Source: Escarpia spicata (taxonomy: Eukaryota; Annelida; Polychaeta; Sabellida; Siboglinidae). From it: 64,000 nt of DNA. The position numbers and the translations under genes were made by a program. The notes under the pieces are model-generated. The model ran no database searches. It was not told where the DNA came from and was given only the letters and a program-made list of their open reading frames with translations. Below are positions 23,749 through 34,644 of this stretch, piece after piece; position 1 is the first letter of the stretch, and each line of letters starts with the position of its first letter. The stretch lies in the NCBI GenBank assembly GCA_963995525.1, contig OZ023206.1, forward strand, positions 73,562,506-73,626,505, given 5' to 3'.

Positions 23749-23859
23749 AGTGGCGTGTCTAGGATTTCGGAAAGGGCAGGCCAAGATTAGTCACCAATTA
23801 AATTTCCTTTCTAAAATGGGACGGCCCAATCGGTTACAGAAAATAGTTAAAGAAAACAT

Positions 23860-23975
23860 CCGAAATAGATTTAACAAGACAAGATTTAACAAGATTGCCA
23901 CCCAGAGAATTAACTCTAGGTGGCAGGTGGACAAGGACGTCCTTTGTTTTATCGAGAGTGAAACCCTTCCCAAAT
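23860..23975 (-). mobile_element. CR1 3' tail, copy C
   Basis: Only ~110 bases of the CR1 3' end on the minus strand: hairpin at 23896-23925 and repeated ttgttaaatc / cttgttaaatc. A counterpart sits in the right arm (44,735-44,820, plus strand), so the insertion predates the arm duplication. Confidence 0.85.
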
Positions 23976-24054
23976 AGGCCAAATACGCCATTGCGCTCAG
24001 GAGAGGACGGCGGTATCGGACACAGCGATCGTTTTTTGGGTTACGGGACTGCGA

Positions 24055-24725
24055 GTTGCCAGACACATCCAGTACTATCTCTCCCTCCCCCTCTCTCCCA
24101 TCGATACTCCCTCTCACCCTCCCTCAAAATCTCTCACCTTCCTCTCTCCACCCTCACTCTTTTTCTCCTTTCCACTCACCCCCTCACCCTCCCTCCATCG
24201 CACCCTCACACCCTCTCTCCTCCCCTCTCTCTCCCTTCCACCCTCTTTCTCAACCCCCCTCCCTCTATCCATACTTTTTTACTCATTCACTCTCTCCTCC
24301 CTCCTCGTCTCTCTCTTCCTTTTACCTACCATATCTCCCTCTCTCTCTCTCTCTCTCCCTCCCTCTTTCCTCCCCCCTCTCACCCTCTATTCATCTCTCT
24401 CTCTCCGTTTATCTCTCCCATATCATCCTCCCTCCCTCTCTCTCCCTCGCCCTGTCTTTTTAATAATAATAATAAAATAACTTTTATTGCGCCTAAATCC
24501 TTGGAAACCAAGCTCACTGTCCGTCTCTCTCGCTCTTACTCCCTCTCGCCTTTCGTCTCTCTCCCTCTCTCTCTCCCTTCCAGCGTCACTCTCACGCTCC
24601 TTCTCTTTCCCTCTCTCCCCCCAAAAATTCCTCCCTCTCTATTACTCTCTTCCTACACTCTCTCTTCCTTTCCTTTCTCTCTATCTCCCTTCCTCCGTCC
24701 CTCTCACCCTCCCTCCGCTCCGTCA
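24055..24725. repeat. Pyrimidine-rich low-complexity tract with embedded L2-like tail
   Basis: Plus strand almost only C and T. At 24,458-24,530 it is broken by (AAT)n and ttttattgcgcctaaatcct plus ccaagctcactgtc, a short LINE/SINE-tail-like sequence found also in the right arm at 44,205-44,275. ORFs here are spurious. Confidence 0.8.
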
Positions 24726-25260
24726 CAAGATAGATGTTGAAGTGAGCAATAACGGGGAGGTTAAATCCCTGGACTTGGGGGTGGAATTGGGGGCATGTTC
24801 CACATCCTTACAAGTATGAAACCCAGCACTTTCCCAACTTAATTGAGTTGGCAAGATACAGATAAGTGGACTGCTTTTCACCAGCATGTAAACAGTTGGC
24901 TGTGTGATCACATTTGTCGCATCTAGAACATGTCAAAGTCAGAAGACACACTTGTTTTCAGTTGGCCAAAAAGTTTTCCGATTTAATATTATATATGTCT
25001 ACATTATGCAATATTGGATGAGATGGAGAATAAACGGATAACATTAAGGAGGGGCCATTTTGCATGCGGTCCGCTGGAACCATTGATATGCAACGTGTTC
25101 ATCTTTATGACATACCATTATACCCATATATTCCGACGACCTTTGTTGCTCGATTGTACGCAGGGGGAGTTGCAGAAATGTCGACGGTAACTTCGTAGAC
25201 GTTGTGAGTTTCAGCAACCAACAAGGAGCAGATATTACTGGCATCTGAAACGAAACACCT

Positions 25261-25560
25261 GTGTATGTGTGTATGTGTGTATGTGTGTATGTGTGTATGA
25301 GTGTATGTGTGTATGTGTGTATGTGTGTATGTGTGTATGTGTGTATGTGTGTATGTGTGTATGTGTGTATGTGTGTATGTGTGTATGTGTGTATGTGTGT
25401 ATGTGTGTATGTGTGTATGTGTGTATGTGTGTATGTGTGTATGTGTGTATGTGTGTATGTGTGTATGTGTGTATGTGTGTATGTGTGTATGTGTGTATGT
25501 GTGTATGTGTGTATGTGTGTATGTGCGTGTGTATGTTTGTGCATGTGTGTGTGCTAGCGC
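25261..25560. repeat. (GTGTAT)n-type microsatellite, left arm
   Basis: About 33 copies of the 8-mer gtgtatgt variant, near perfect. At the matching place the right arm has no such array, so it expanded after duplication. Confidence 0.95.
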
Positions 25561-25799
25561 GCTTGCGCGTGCGAGCGTGCGTGTGTGAGTGCGAGGGTGT
25601 GAATGTAAGTGTACACTGGATATGTGTGTATGTGCGTGCGCATGCGAGAGTGCGTGTGTGCGTGCGTATATATGAATGTATGTTTACATTGGATAGAACT
25701 ATATGTGTGTATGTTTGCGCGCGTGTGTATGTGTGTGTGTGTGCGTGCGCGTGCGCGTGCGTGTGCGAATGCGTACATATGAATGTATGTGTACATTGG

Positions 25800-25832
<33 letters not shown>

Positions 25833-25947
25833 CGTGCGTTTACGAGCGTGCGTGTGTGCGTGCGTATGAATGTATGTGTACACTGGATATATATATATAT
25901 GTGTGTGTGTGTGTGAGTGTGTGTATGTGTGTATGTATGTGTCTGTT

Positions 25948-26023
<76 letters not shown>

Positions 26024-26035
26024 TGTGTGTAGTTT
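25561..26035. repeat. ~85-bp minisatellite of TG-rich units plus (GT)n
   Basis: Units carry gaatgtatgtgtacactgga then tatatatatatgtgtgtgtg and gcgtgcgtgcgagcgtgcgt; about four copies here versus about two on the right arm. Ends in a pure (GT) run whose end is ~25 bases before the exon acceptor. Confidence 0.8.
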
Positions 26036-26054
26036 CTTGTGGTTGTGGTTACAG

Positions 26055-26183
26055 GTTTTCACACTGAATACGTGGACATTGTAAATGGATATGTCTTCTG
26101 GTCTCAGCGCTACGCTACGCTAGTGGGGACCATTCACCGTATGAAACTAAATGGTTCTGGCATAACACTAGTCTATCAGGGAA
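26055..26183 (+). CDS. Isolated YWTD-repeat exon, left arm
   Basis: Acceptor gtggttacag ending at 26054, donor gtgagt at 26184. Two leading bases, 42 codons, one trailing base: the same phases and the same GGA A|gtgagt donor as exon 1 at 841-984. It reads FHTEYVDIVNGYVFWSQRY (FWSQ in the YWTD position) and GTIHRMKLNGSGITLVYQG (NGS turn). No partner exons are found in the arm or beyond, so it is either an exon of a larger gene whose other exons lie outside, or an orphan copy. Its inverted counterpart at 42823-42951 differs at 20 of 129 bases. Confidence 0.6.
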
Positions 26184-26589
26184 GTGAGTAATTCACATTT
26201 TACTGCATACATATATCTACGTCCGATAATATAACTACAATTGAGCAGGCATGCGTGCTCGCGTGCCGCATGTGTGTGTTTTTGTATGTGTGCGTGCTTG
26301 CGCGTGTATAAGAGGACTGACGGAGAACATCGATGCACACAGATACTCGCTGATAGTGGTAAGCGATGCCCTACCAAAGACAGGACACGTGACGTATTCG
26401 TCACAACGACAAACCAGCTGATGTCACCAAACTTGTGTCAAAACGTAAATACCAACCCAATGTCAACTCGTAGTTCTACCTCAGTCAAAACTCTCCTCCC
26501 TCCCTCTTCCTTCCTCCTCCCTCATTCTCCCTTCACCCTTCCTCCCTCTCCCTTCACCCTCCCTATCTTTCCGTCCCTACTTCGTCTAT

Positions 26590-26875
26590 TTCCCTTCCCC
26601 CACCCTCTCTCTCCCTTTCCCTTCCCTTCCCTCCCTCTCCCTTCCCTTCCCTTCCCTTCCCTTCCCTTCCCTTCCCTTCCCTTCCCTTCCCTTCCCTTCC
26701 CTTCCCTTCCCTTCCCTTCCCTTCCCTTCCCTTCCCTTCCCTTCCCTTCCCTTCCCTTCCCTTCCCTTCCCTTCCCTTCCCTTCCCTTCCCTTCCCTTCC
26801 CTTCCCTTCCCTTCCCTTCCCTTCCCTTCCCTTCCCTTCCCTTCCCTCCCTCCCTCTCCTTTCCCTCTTTCCCCT
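26590..26875. repeat. (TTCCC)n pentanucleotide array
   Basis: About 45 perfect copies of cttcc within a longer polypyrimidine tract (26,490-26,990). The right arm has a (GGGA)n-type tract at the matching place. Confidence 0.97.
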
Positions 26876-27519
26876 TCCCCTCACTCCCTCTCTCCCTCTC
26901 CCTTCCCCCTTCCTCCGTCTCCTTTCCCCTCCCTCCCTCTCCATTCCCTCCCCTCCCCCCTCTCCCTTCCCCCTCCCTATTTTGTTCCCTCTCAATCCAG
27001 GTATATATCGTCCGAACAGCGGATTGATTTCCATTGTTGTATTCTAGCCGAAGTTTGGGATGTGGCAGACAACTGTGAATAATATATAGTCACTCGGGAG
27101 AGTTGGACCGAGCTAGGATGACGTCAATCTGCTGTACAAGCCACTATCACGTTCTATTTACGTGACTGGCAGCGACAGTTATTCCACTGACGAAGCCTCG
27201 GTGTTGAACACCGAGCTTGTATATTAAATTATATTTGTCCAATTATTATACATAAGTCATGCAATTTATGTGGCTACGTTATATGTATACTAAATATTAG
27301 CATACATAGTGAAAAAACGTATCATTGGCGCAAATAATTGTAGACATGACGGATCACGCGTATTTTTGCCACAAGGATTACTCTGGTATACCCAGGTTGA
27401 AAGTGCATGTATTTTCACGTACATGCGCAATGCACAAACGTAAACTTCCGCTGACTTTTGGCACAAACGTAGTTTCAGCATGTTACACCGATATATATTT
27501 TGTATAATATATGTGGTGT

Positions 27520-27790
27520 GCAGTGGCTATAATGCATCGGACTCTTAATCGACACATTTGTTCACTCGACATTGCTTCAGTTCACTCAGTTGCATTAATG
27601 AGTACCTGACTACAGGCAGTGGTGGACATTTGTGTACGAATTGTCTTGCTGCATTAAATGCAGCGTATCTGGCTGCTTTCCAGAGAGGTGGTGATGGTGA
27701 TCGATTGAACAGGTCTGGCAGAGACTGTAATTTATATAGCACCATCTGGTGCTACCGCCTGCCGTATAGTTTATGGTGATTTTAATATGT
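27520..27790 (+). mobile_element. tRNA-Lys-like SINE segment (U1; also 31379, 35238, 39097)
   Basis: The head gtggctataatgcatcggac, tcttaatcgacacatttgtt, cactcga resembles tRNA-Lys(CTT): an A-box-like TGGCTATAATG, anticodon loop with CTCTTAA and a decayed B box. A body follows: gttgcattaatgagtacctg, then ggcagtggtggacatttgtg and a ttgcattaaatgcagcgtat core. The core recurs twice more in each unit. Confidence 0.5.
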
Positions 27791-27959
27791 TGGATCATTC
27801 CTGTAATTACGAGAATAAAAAGTTAGTTATGTTACCGAAGCCACGATGTACGTGTCACTATTTTATATTAAATGTTGGCGACGAAAGATGCGCGAAACAA
27901 AACCAAAATACAACTGTGTGAGTAGTGTTGTGTACCACAAAGCATATATACGTGTGCAA

Positions 27960-28120
27960 AACGCGCATACCAAAAAAAGGCAGTGGTGGATATTTTTGTT
28001 CGAATAGTCTTCTAGATCGTGCATTAACTGCAGCGTATCTGACTATTTCCCAGAGAGGTGATGATGGTGATCGATTGAACAGGCTTGACAGGGACCGGGC
28101 AATGAATATAACACCATCAT
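27960..28120 (+). repeat. Second SINE core copy (U1; also 31819, 35678, 39537)
   Basis: Repeats ggcagtggtggatatttttg, ttcgaatagtcttct and ...gcagcgtatctgactatttc then cagagaggtgatgatggtga, parallel to 27,615-27,745, without a tRNA-like head. Confidence 0.6.
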
Positions 28121-28204
28121 CGCTGGAAATGACGAGGGACAAAACAGAGCACTGTTGTTGCATGCAGTCGGCAGTAAAATATGTATAAACATGCCGTGTT
28201 TAAA

Positions 28205-28670
28205 CGAATGCGTCAAGAGAATGGCGAAACAAATTGATACTTACCATACCCGTCTCCGCCAGACAGCGGCCAGTTTCAACAACATTATCGGTGAAATTAA
28301 TCACCACAGACTCAAAACTGCGTAATCAATGACAGACAAACGATGCGTTGACGCTACGCGACATAATCGAAGGTGGTCAAAATAACGAGCTAACGCAAGC
28401 CCAAAGTTTGGACATTGAGAGACACTTAACAAGCGTCCAATTAGATGCCAAGGCAATCGGTCCAAGTTCGGACAGTCAACACTTTGAAAACTACAACAAG
28501 GTGTAACAAAATGTAGAAACTGTGGGAAAGGCTTTCCGCATGTAGGAGGCAAGGAAACTTGCCCGGCATTTGGTAAACAGTGTTTTGTGTGCAATGGAAG
28601 AAACCATTTTGCTAATTTTTGTCCTAGGAAAGGTCAGAAAAGTACCACAAACATACGGTTTGTGAAGAAA
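28205..28670 (+). pseudogene. Ty3/gypsy gag fragment (U1; also 32064, 35923)
   Basis: Reading across at least two frameshifts: QIDTYHTRLRQTAASF, then LRDIIEGGQNNELTQAQSLD, and two zinc knuckles, CRNCGKGFPHVGGKETC and CFVCNGRNHFANFC (a regular C-x2-C-x4-H-x4-C). These are the nucleocapsid end of a K02A2.6-like Ty3/gypsy gag. Stops separate the parts. U4 keeps only the first part because of its deletion. Confidence 0.85.
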
Positions 28671-28674
28671 TCAG

Positions 28675-29064
28675 TTGGTAAGTTATAACAGTTATGAGGT
28701 TGAGGATTACCTATTTACATTAGGGAATGTAAATGATGAATGCACCGTGTGTGATGGATGTGTAAGTAGTATAAATGATGTTTCCGGGAAAACTGAGGGT
28801 GATGGATGTGAAAGTAGTATTCATGGTATTTCCAATAGCACTTTGGTAGCAAAACTACCGGAGTTCAAAATCGAGTTTCAAAAGTGTTCAGTGATGATGA
28901 CAGCTGATAGTGATGCACCGTGTTGTCTAATTGATGAGAGTACGTTTCATGAGAAATTAAAGGGTGTTCGTCTTGAAACATGTCACGACAAGCTGAACGC
29001 GTATGGTGGTACACGCATAGTAACCATTGGACAGTTTCACAGTGCCATCGCAGAACACTGCTAG
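28675..29064 (+). pseudogene. Ty3/gypsy protease region (U1; also 32534-32923, 36393-36782)
   Basis: 129-codon open frame with KLPEFKIEFQKCSVMMTADS, DAPCCLIDESTF and RLETCHDKLNAYGGTRIVTI. The retropepsin motif expected as A-D-S-G-A reads A-D-S-D-A, so the catalytic loop Gly is lost. The downstream strand (LNAYG....VTIGQF) matches the family. Open in three of the units but inactive as a protease by the motif. Confidence 0.75.
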
Positions 29065-29099
29065 TGATGTTTTCTATGTAGTGAACGGAAACTGTCTAC

Positions 29100-29840
29100 T
29101 TTTGCTCAGTGTAAACGTGAGGTATTTGAGGGTATTGGTAAGTTAAAGAACTTCGAGGAAAAGCTTCACATCAATGAATGTATCCTACCTTTTGCTTTGA
29201 TCAGCACTACAGAAGAATCCCTTTAATAAATATCAATATGTTACAAATGAACTGCTTGAGTTGAAAAGGAATGATGTGATCGAATGGGTAAAAGGGAAGG
29301 TCTTGTAAAGCCCAGTATCCAGTCCTCATGACTGCTCAAAGCGCTTTACACTTTACACCCAGACAGACCTGTTCAATCGAACAACCTCTCGACTTCTCTG
29401 GGAATCATTCAGCCACAATGCAATTAATGGGAGAAGACTATTCGTACACAGATATCCACCCTTTCTATAGCCATGTACTCATTCATACAGCTAAGCGAAC
29501 TGAAGCACTGTGGAGTAAACGAAATTGTCCAAGGTTCAACACCGCCGCACAGGAGTGGAAACCAGCATTCTCTCAATCGAGAGTTCTTACTGGTGCGCCT
29601 CTGTAACTGCCTGGGTGTCCTCAATAGTGGTGGTACCGAAACCCAAAAGGCCCGGTAACGTTCGTATCTGTGTACCAATAACACGACAGTAAGAGCACCA
29701 CTACGGAAGCTCACATGCAAGAAGCAAGAGATCAAGTGGGAGCCTGAACAACAGTCGTCGTTTGAGGTGCTAAAGGGTGTCCTTGGTACGTATTCAATCG
29801 TTGCATACTTCGACATGAAGAAGGAGACAAAAATCATAGT
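29100..29840 (+). pseudogene. Ty3/gypsy reverse transcriptase remnants with inverted SINE core inside (U1; also 32959, 36818)
   Basis: Pieces: QYVTNELLELKRNDVIEWV (29,230-29,290); then an inverted copy of the SINE core (29,372-29,600, reverse complement of 27,550-27,745); then WVSSIVVVPKPKRPGNVRIC (29,608-29,667) and APLRKLTCKK, QSSFEVLKGVLGTYSIVAYF, DMKKETKIIV (29,690-29,840). The catalytic palm with its YxDD box is absent. The RNase H continues only after Tc1, at 40,794. Confidence 0.8.
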
Positions 29841-29841
29841 A

Positions 29842-30785
29842 CAGTTATTTGCAAACGTTTAAGACCAGGCACGATTTTAAAGCATTTTATGGTATGGCAT
29901 CAGATTGCATCAGATAATGTCTGGATTGCATCATCCTATTTGGGCCTTGAAGCGATACGCCTAGTCAGTACTTCCAGGTAATTTGTTTGCTGCTGTCAGT
30001 ATCAATTAGGTGTTTTTCAGTTTTGTCTTCATCCCTGAAATTGGCAAAAAATCGTCTTTGACAGAGGTTCTAAGGGCACAAATAGTAACTCTACATGGAG
30101 AAGGATATACGGAAAGAGACATTAGTGCTAAATTATGTTATTCCAAGACAGCCGTGCACAACGCCATCGTCAAATTCAATATACTGATGGCACTTTTCGT
30201 GACAGTAAAAGAAGTGGTCGTCCACGGAAAACTACGCTCAGGGATGACCACGCAATGAGACGCATCGTGATGTGCTCGCCAATGAGCTCATGCAAGAAAA
30301 TTCGGGCTGCTTTACGCTTAAAAGGTATGGAAATAAGTCTCAGTACTGTTTCGAAACGTCTCAGCAAGGAATTTGGGCTCAAGTCCCGCAAGCCGGCCCG
30401 GAAGCCACGCCTGACACCTGTGATAAAAAAGAGACTGGACTTTGCCAGACGACATCGCCACTGGACTCTCGCGCAGTGGAAGAAAGTGTTGTTCTCAGAT
30501 GAATCGACCATGCAACAGTTTATACCTCGCAAGAGGCACGTTAGGCGGCCCATAGGGAAGCGATTTGATGAGAAATATACAGCAGCCACAATGAAACACC
30601 CGCCAAGTCAGATGATTTGGGGTGCCATGTCATGCTTTGGCCCTTCTGGTCTGTATTTTATTCCACCTAACACCACTATGAATGGACCTAGGTACGTGGA
30701 GTTGCTGAAGGAGAAGCTGAAATTGCATATGGACATCCACAAATGTACGATTTCCATGCAAGACGGCGCTCCTTGTCACCGATCC
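29842..30785 (+). mobile_element. Tc1/mariner element, 3'-truncated (U1; also 33701-34644, 37560-38503)
   Basis: Begins CAGTTATTTGCAAACGTTTA, a terminal inverted repeat matching the 3' end at 40,755-40,791. Transposase: SLTEVLRAQIVTLHGEGYTE and AKLCYSKTAVHNAIVKF (first helix-turn-helix), a frameshift at ~30,178, then SGRPRKTTLRDDHAMRRIV (GRPR hook), STVSKRLSKEFGLKSRKPAR, VLFSDESTMQQF (first catalytic Asp), MIWGAMSCFG, MQDGAPCHRSK (second Asp). It ends there, at the tandem-unit junction, so the final catalytic Glu is missing. Confidence 0.92.
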
Positions 30786-33700
30786 AAGTTTGGGATGTGG
30801 CAGACAACTGTGAATAATATATGGTCACTCGGGAGAGTTGGACCGAGACACTATCACGTGCTGAAAATCTGCGACAATGTGCCTTTTGCGTATTGCACAT
30901 GCTAGCGCAGACGCAGTGAACATGCAACTCGCTGTGAGAAACTTGACCTCAGGTGACCGATCAACTTTGACCCCGTGCCAGAAGTCATTTGTGTATAGTT
31001 CTACTATACGTTCTATTTACGTGACTGGCAGCGACAGTTATTCCACTGACGAAGCCGCGGTGTTGAACACCGAGCTTGTGTATAAAATTATATTTGTCCA
31101 ATTATTATACATAAGTCATGCAATTTATGTGGCTACGTTATATGTATACTAAATATTAGCATACATAGTGAAAAAACGTATCATTGGCGCAAATAATTGT
31201 AGACATGACGGATCACGCGTATTTTTGCCACAAGGATTACTCTGGTATACCCAGGTTGAAAGTGCATGTATTTTCACGTACATGCGCAATGCACAAACGT
31301 AAACTTCCGCTGACTTTTGGCACAAACGTAGTTTCAGCATGTTACACCGATATATATTTTGTATAATATATGTGGTGTGCAGTGGCTATAATGCATCGGA
31401 CTCTTAATCGACACATTTGTTCACTCGACATTGCTTCAGTTCACTCAGTTGCATTAATGAGTACCTGACTACAGGCAGTAGTGGACATTTGTGTACGAAT
31501 TGTCTTGCTGCATTAAATGCAGCGTATCTGACTGCTTTCCAGAGAGGTGGTGATGGTGATCGATTGAACAGGTCTGGCAGAGACTGTAATTTATATAGCA
31601 CCATCTGGTGCTACCGCCTGCCGTATAGTTTATGGTGATTTTAATATGTTGGATCATTCCTGTAATTACGAGAATAAAAAGTTAGTTATGTTACCGAAGC
31701 CACGATGTACGTGTCACTATTTTATATTAAATGTTGGCGACGAAAGATGCGCGAAACAAAACCAAAATACAACTGTGTGAGTAGTGTTGTGTACCACAAA
31801 GCATATATACTTGTGCAAAACGCGCATACCAAAAAAAGGCAGTGGTGGATATTTTTGTTCGAATAGTCTTCTAGATCGTTCATTAACTGCAGCGTATCTG
31901 ACTATTTCCCAGAGAGGTGATGATGGTGATCGATTGAACAGGCTTGACAGAGACCGGGCAATGAATATAACACCATCATCGCTGGAAATGACGAGGGACA
32001 AAACAGAGCACTGTTGTTGCATGCAGTCGGCAGTAAAATATGTATAAACATGCCGTGTTTAAACGAATGCGTCAAGAGAATGGCGAAACAAATTGATACT
32101 TACCATACCCGTCTCCGCCAGACAGCGGCCAGTTTCAACAACATTATCGGTGAAATTAATCACCACAGACTCAAAACTGCGTAATCAATGACTGACAAAC
32201 GATGCGTTGACGCTACGCGACATAATCGAAGCTGGTCAAAATAACGAGCTAACGCAAGCCCAAAGTTTGGACATTGAGAGACACTTAACAAGCGTCCAAT
32301 TAGATGCCAAGGCAATCGGTCCAAGTTCGGACAGTCAACACTTTGAAAACCACAACAAGGTGTAACAAAATGTAGAAACTGTGGGAAAGGCTTTCCGCAT
32401 GTAGGAGGCAAGGAAACTTGCCCGGCATTTGGTAAACAGTGTTTTGTGTGCCATGGAAGAAACCATTTTGCTAATTTTTGTCCTAGGAAAGGTCAGAAAA
32501 GTACCACAAACATACGGTTTGTGAAGAAATCAGTTGGTAAGTTATAACAGTTATGAGGTTGAGGATTACCTATTTACATTAGGGAATGTAAATGATGAAT
32601 GCACCGTGTGTGATGGATGTGTAAGTAGTATAAATGATGTTTCCGGGAAAACTGAGGGTGATGGATGTGAAAGTAGTATTCATGGTATTTCCAATAGCAC
32701 TTTGGTAGCAAAACTACCGGAGTTCAAAATCGAGTTTCAAAAGTGTTCAGTGATGATGACAGCTGATAGTGATGCACCGTGTTGTCTAATTGATGAGAGT
32801 ACGTTTCATGAGAAATTAAAGGGTGTTCGTCTTGAAACATGTCACGACAAGCTGAACGCGTATGGTGGTACACGCATAGTAACCATTGGACAGTTTCACA
32901 GTGCCATCGCAGAACACTGCTAGTGATGTTTTCTATGTAGTGAACGGAAACTGTCTACTTTTGCTCAGTGTAAACGTGAGGTATTTGAGGGTATTGGTAA
33001 GTTAAAGAACTTCGAGGAAAAGCTTCACATCAATGAATGTATCCTACCTTTTGCTTTGATCAGCACTACAGAAGAATCCCTTTAATAAATATCAATATGT
33101 TACAAATGAACTGCTTGAGTTGAAAAGGAATGATGTGATCGAATGGGTAAAAGGGAAGGTCTTGTAAAGCCCAGTATCCAGTCCTCATGACTGCTCAAAG
33201 CGCTTTACACTTTACACCCAGACAGACCTGTTCAATCGAACAACCTCTCGACTTCTCTGGGAATCATTCAGCCACAATGCAATTAATGGGAGAAGACTAT
33301 TCGTACACAGATATCCACCCTTTCTATAGCCATGTACTCATTCATACAGCTAAGCGAACTGAAGCACTGTGGAGTAAACGAAATTGTCCAAGGTTCAACA
33401 CTGCCGCACAGGAGTGGAAACCAGCATTCTCTCAATCAAGAGTTCTTACTGGTGCGCCTCTGTAACTCCCTGGGTGTCCTCAATAGTGGTGGTACCGAAA
33501 CCCAAAAGGCCCGGTAACGTTCGTATCTGTGTACCAATTACACGACAGTAAGAGCACCACTACGGAAGCTCACATGCAAGAAGCAAGAGATCAAGTGGGA
33601 GCCTGAACAACAGTCGTCGTTTGAGGTGGTAAAGGGTGTCCTTGGTACGTATTCAATCGTTGCATACTTCGACATAAAGAAGGAGACAAAAATCATAGTA

Positions 33701-34644
33701 CAGTTATTTGCAAACGTTTAAGACCAGGCACGATTTTAAAGCATTTTATGGTATGGCATCAGATTGCATCAGATAATGTCTGGATTGCATCATCCTATTT
33801 GGGCCTTGAAGCGATACGCCTAGTCAGTACTTCCAGGTAATTTGTTTGCTGCTGTCAGTATCAATTAGGTGTTTTTCAGTTTTGTCTTCATCCCTGAAAT
33901 TGGCAAAAAATCGTCTTTGACAGAGGTTCTAAGGGCACAAATAGTAACTCTACATGGAGAAGGATATACGGAAAGAGACATTAGTGCTAAATTATGTTAT
34001 TCCAAGACAGCCGTGCACAACGCCATCGTCAAATTCAATATACTGATGGCACTTTTCGTGACAGTAAAAGAAGTGGTCGTCCACGGAAAACTACGCTCAG
34101 GGATGACCACGCAATGAGACGCATCGTGATGTGCTCGCCAATGAGCTCATGCAAGAAAATTCGGGCTGCTTTACGCTTAAAAGGTATGGAAATAAGTCTC
34201 AGTACTGTTTCGAAACGTCTCAGCAAGGAATTTGGGCTCAAGTCCCGCAAGCCGGCACGGAAGCCACGCCTGACACCTGTGATAAAAAAGAGACTGGACT
34301 TTGCCAGACGACATCGCCACTGGACTCTCGCGCAGTGGAAGAAAGTGTTGTTCTCAGATGAATCGACCATGCAACAGTTTATACCTCGCAAGAGGCACGT
34401 TAGGCGGCCAGTAGGGAAGCGATTTGATGAGAAATATACAGCAGCCACAATGAAACACCCGCCAAGTCAGATGATTTGGGGTGCCATGTCATGCTTTGGC
34501 CCTTCTGGTCTGTATTTTATTCCACCTAACACCACTATGAATGGACCTAGGTACGTGGAGTTGCTGAAGGAGAAGCTGAAATTGCATATGGACATCCACA
34601 AATGTACGATTTCCATGCAAGACGGCGCTCCTTGTCACCGATCC
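30786..34644 (+). repeat. Tandem unit U2 (3,859 bp)
   Basis: Full-length copy; every internal landmark is exactly 3,859 bases from its U1 and U3 counterparts (for example protease 28675, 32534, 36393). Differences are scattered single bases, such as CNGRNH in U1 and CHGRNH in U2/U3 in the gag zinc knuckle. Confidence 0.95.

Larger units (their letters stand above)
23312..27180 (+). repeat. Left arm of large inverted duplication
   Basis: Reverse-complementary to 41,319-45,927 over most of its length, outer edge gagacagcggagagaagct. In order: unique block with gacagtggaggcttgctcaa; a 60-bp minisatellite (2-3 units); a 3' CR1 tail; pyrimidine-rich DNA with an L2-like tail; a unique block (24,730-25,170); GTGTAT array; a YWTD exon; a (TTCCC)n array; a final block shared with the tandem array. 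Unit copy numbers and microsatellites differ from the right arm, so the arms are old. No target-site duplication is visible at the outer edges. Confidence 0.85.
27051..30785 (+). repeat. Tandem unit U1 (3,735 bp)
   Basis: Starts aagtttgggatgtggcagac. Ends where Tc1 transposase is cut after CHRSK. Same as U2 except that the first ~240 bases lack ~124 bases and contain ctaggatgacgtcaatctgc, which is shared with the right arm. Contents: unique 5' block, SINE-like segments, Ty3/gypsy gag, protease and RT fragments, then a Tc1 element. Identity to U2 and U3 looks above 98% by eye. Confidence 0.9.

Noticed and set aside
25235..26062. 275-codon His/Thr frame on the minus strand
   Set aside because: Translation of GTGTAT and GT repeats; the only coding-like part on the other strand is the exon at 26055.
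27610..27798. Small ORFs repeated in each tandem unit (27290, 27325, 27545, 27558, 27858, 27925 and copies)
   Set aside because: Conserved only because the units are near-identical DNA; no motifs, and several overlap on opposite strands.
27051..27870. 5' LTR of the gypsy element
   Set aside because: A tggcgacgaaag primer-site-like word occurs at ~27,874, but no matching 3' LTR or TG...CA ends are visible in the window.
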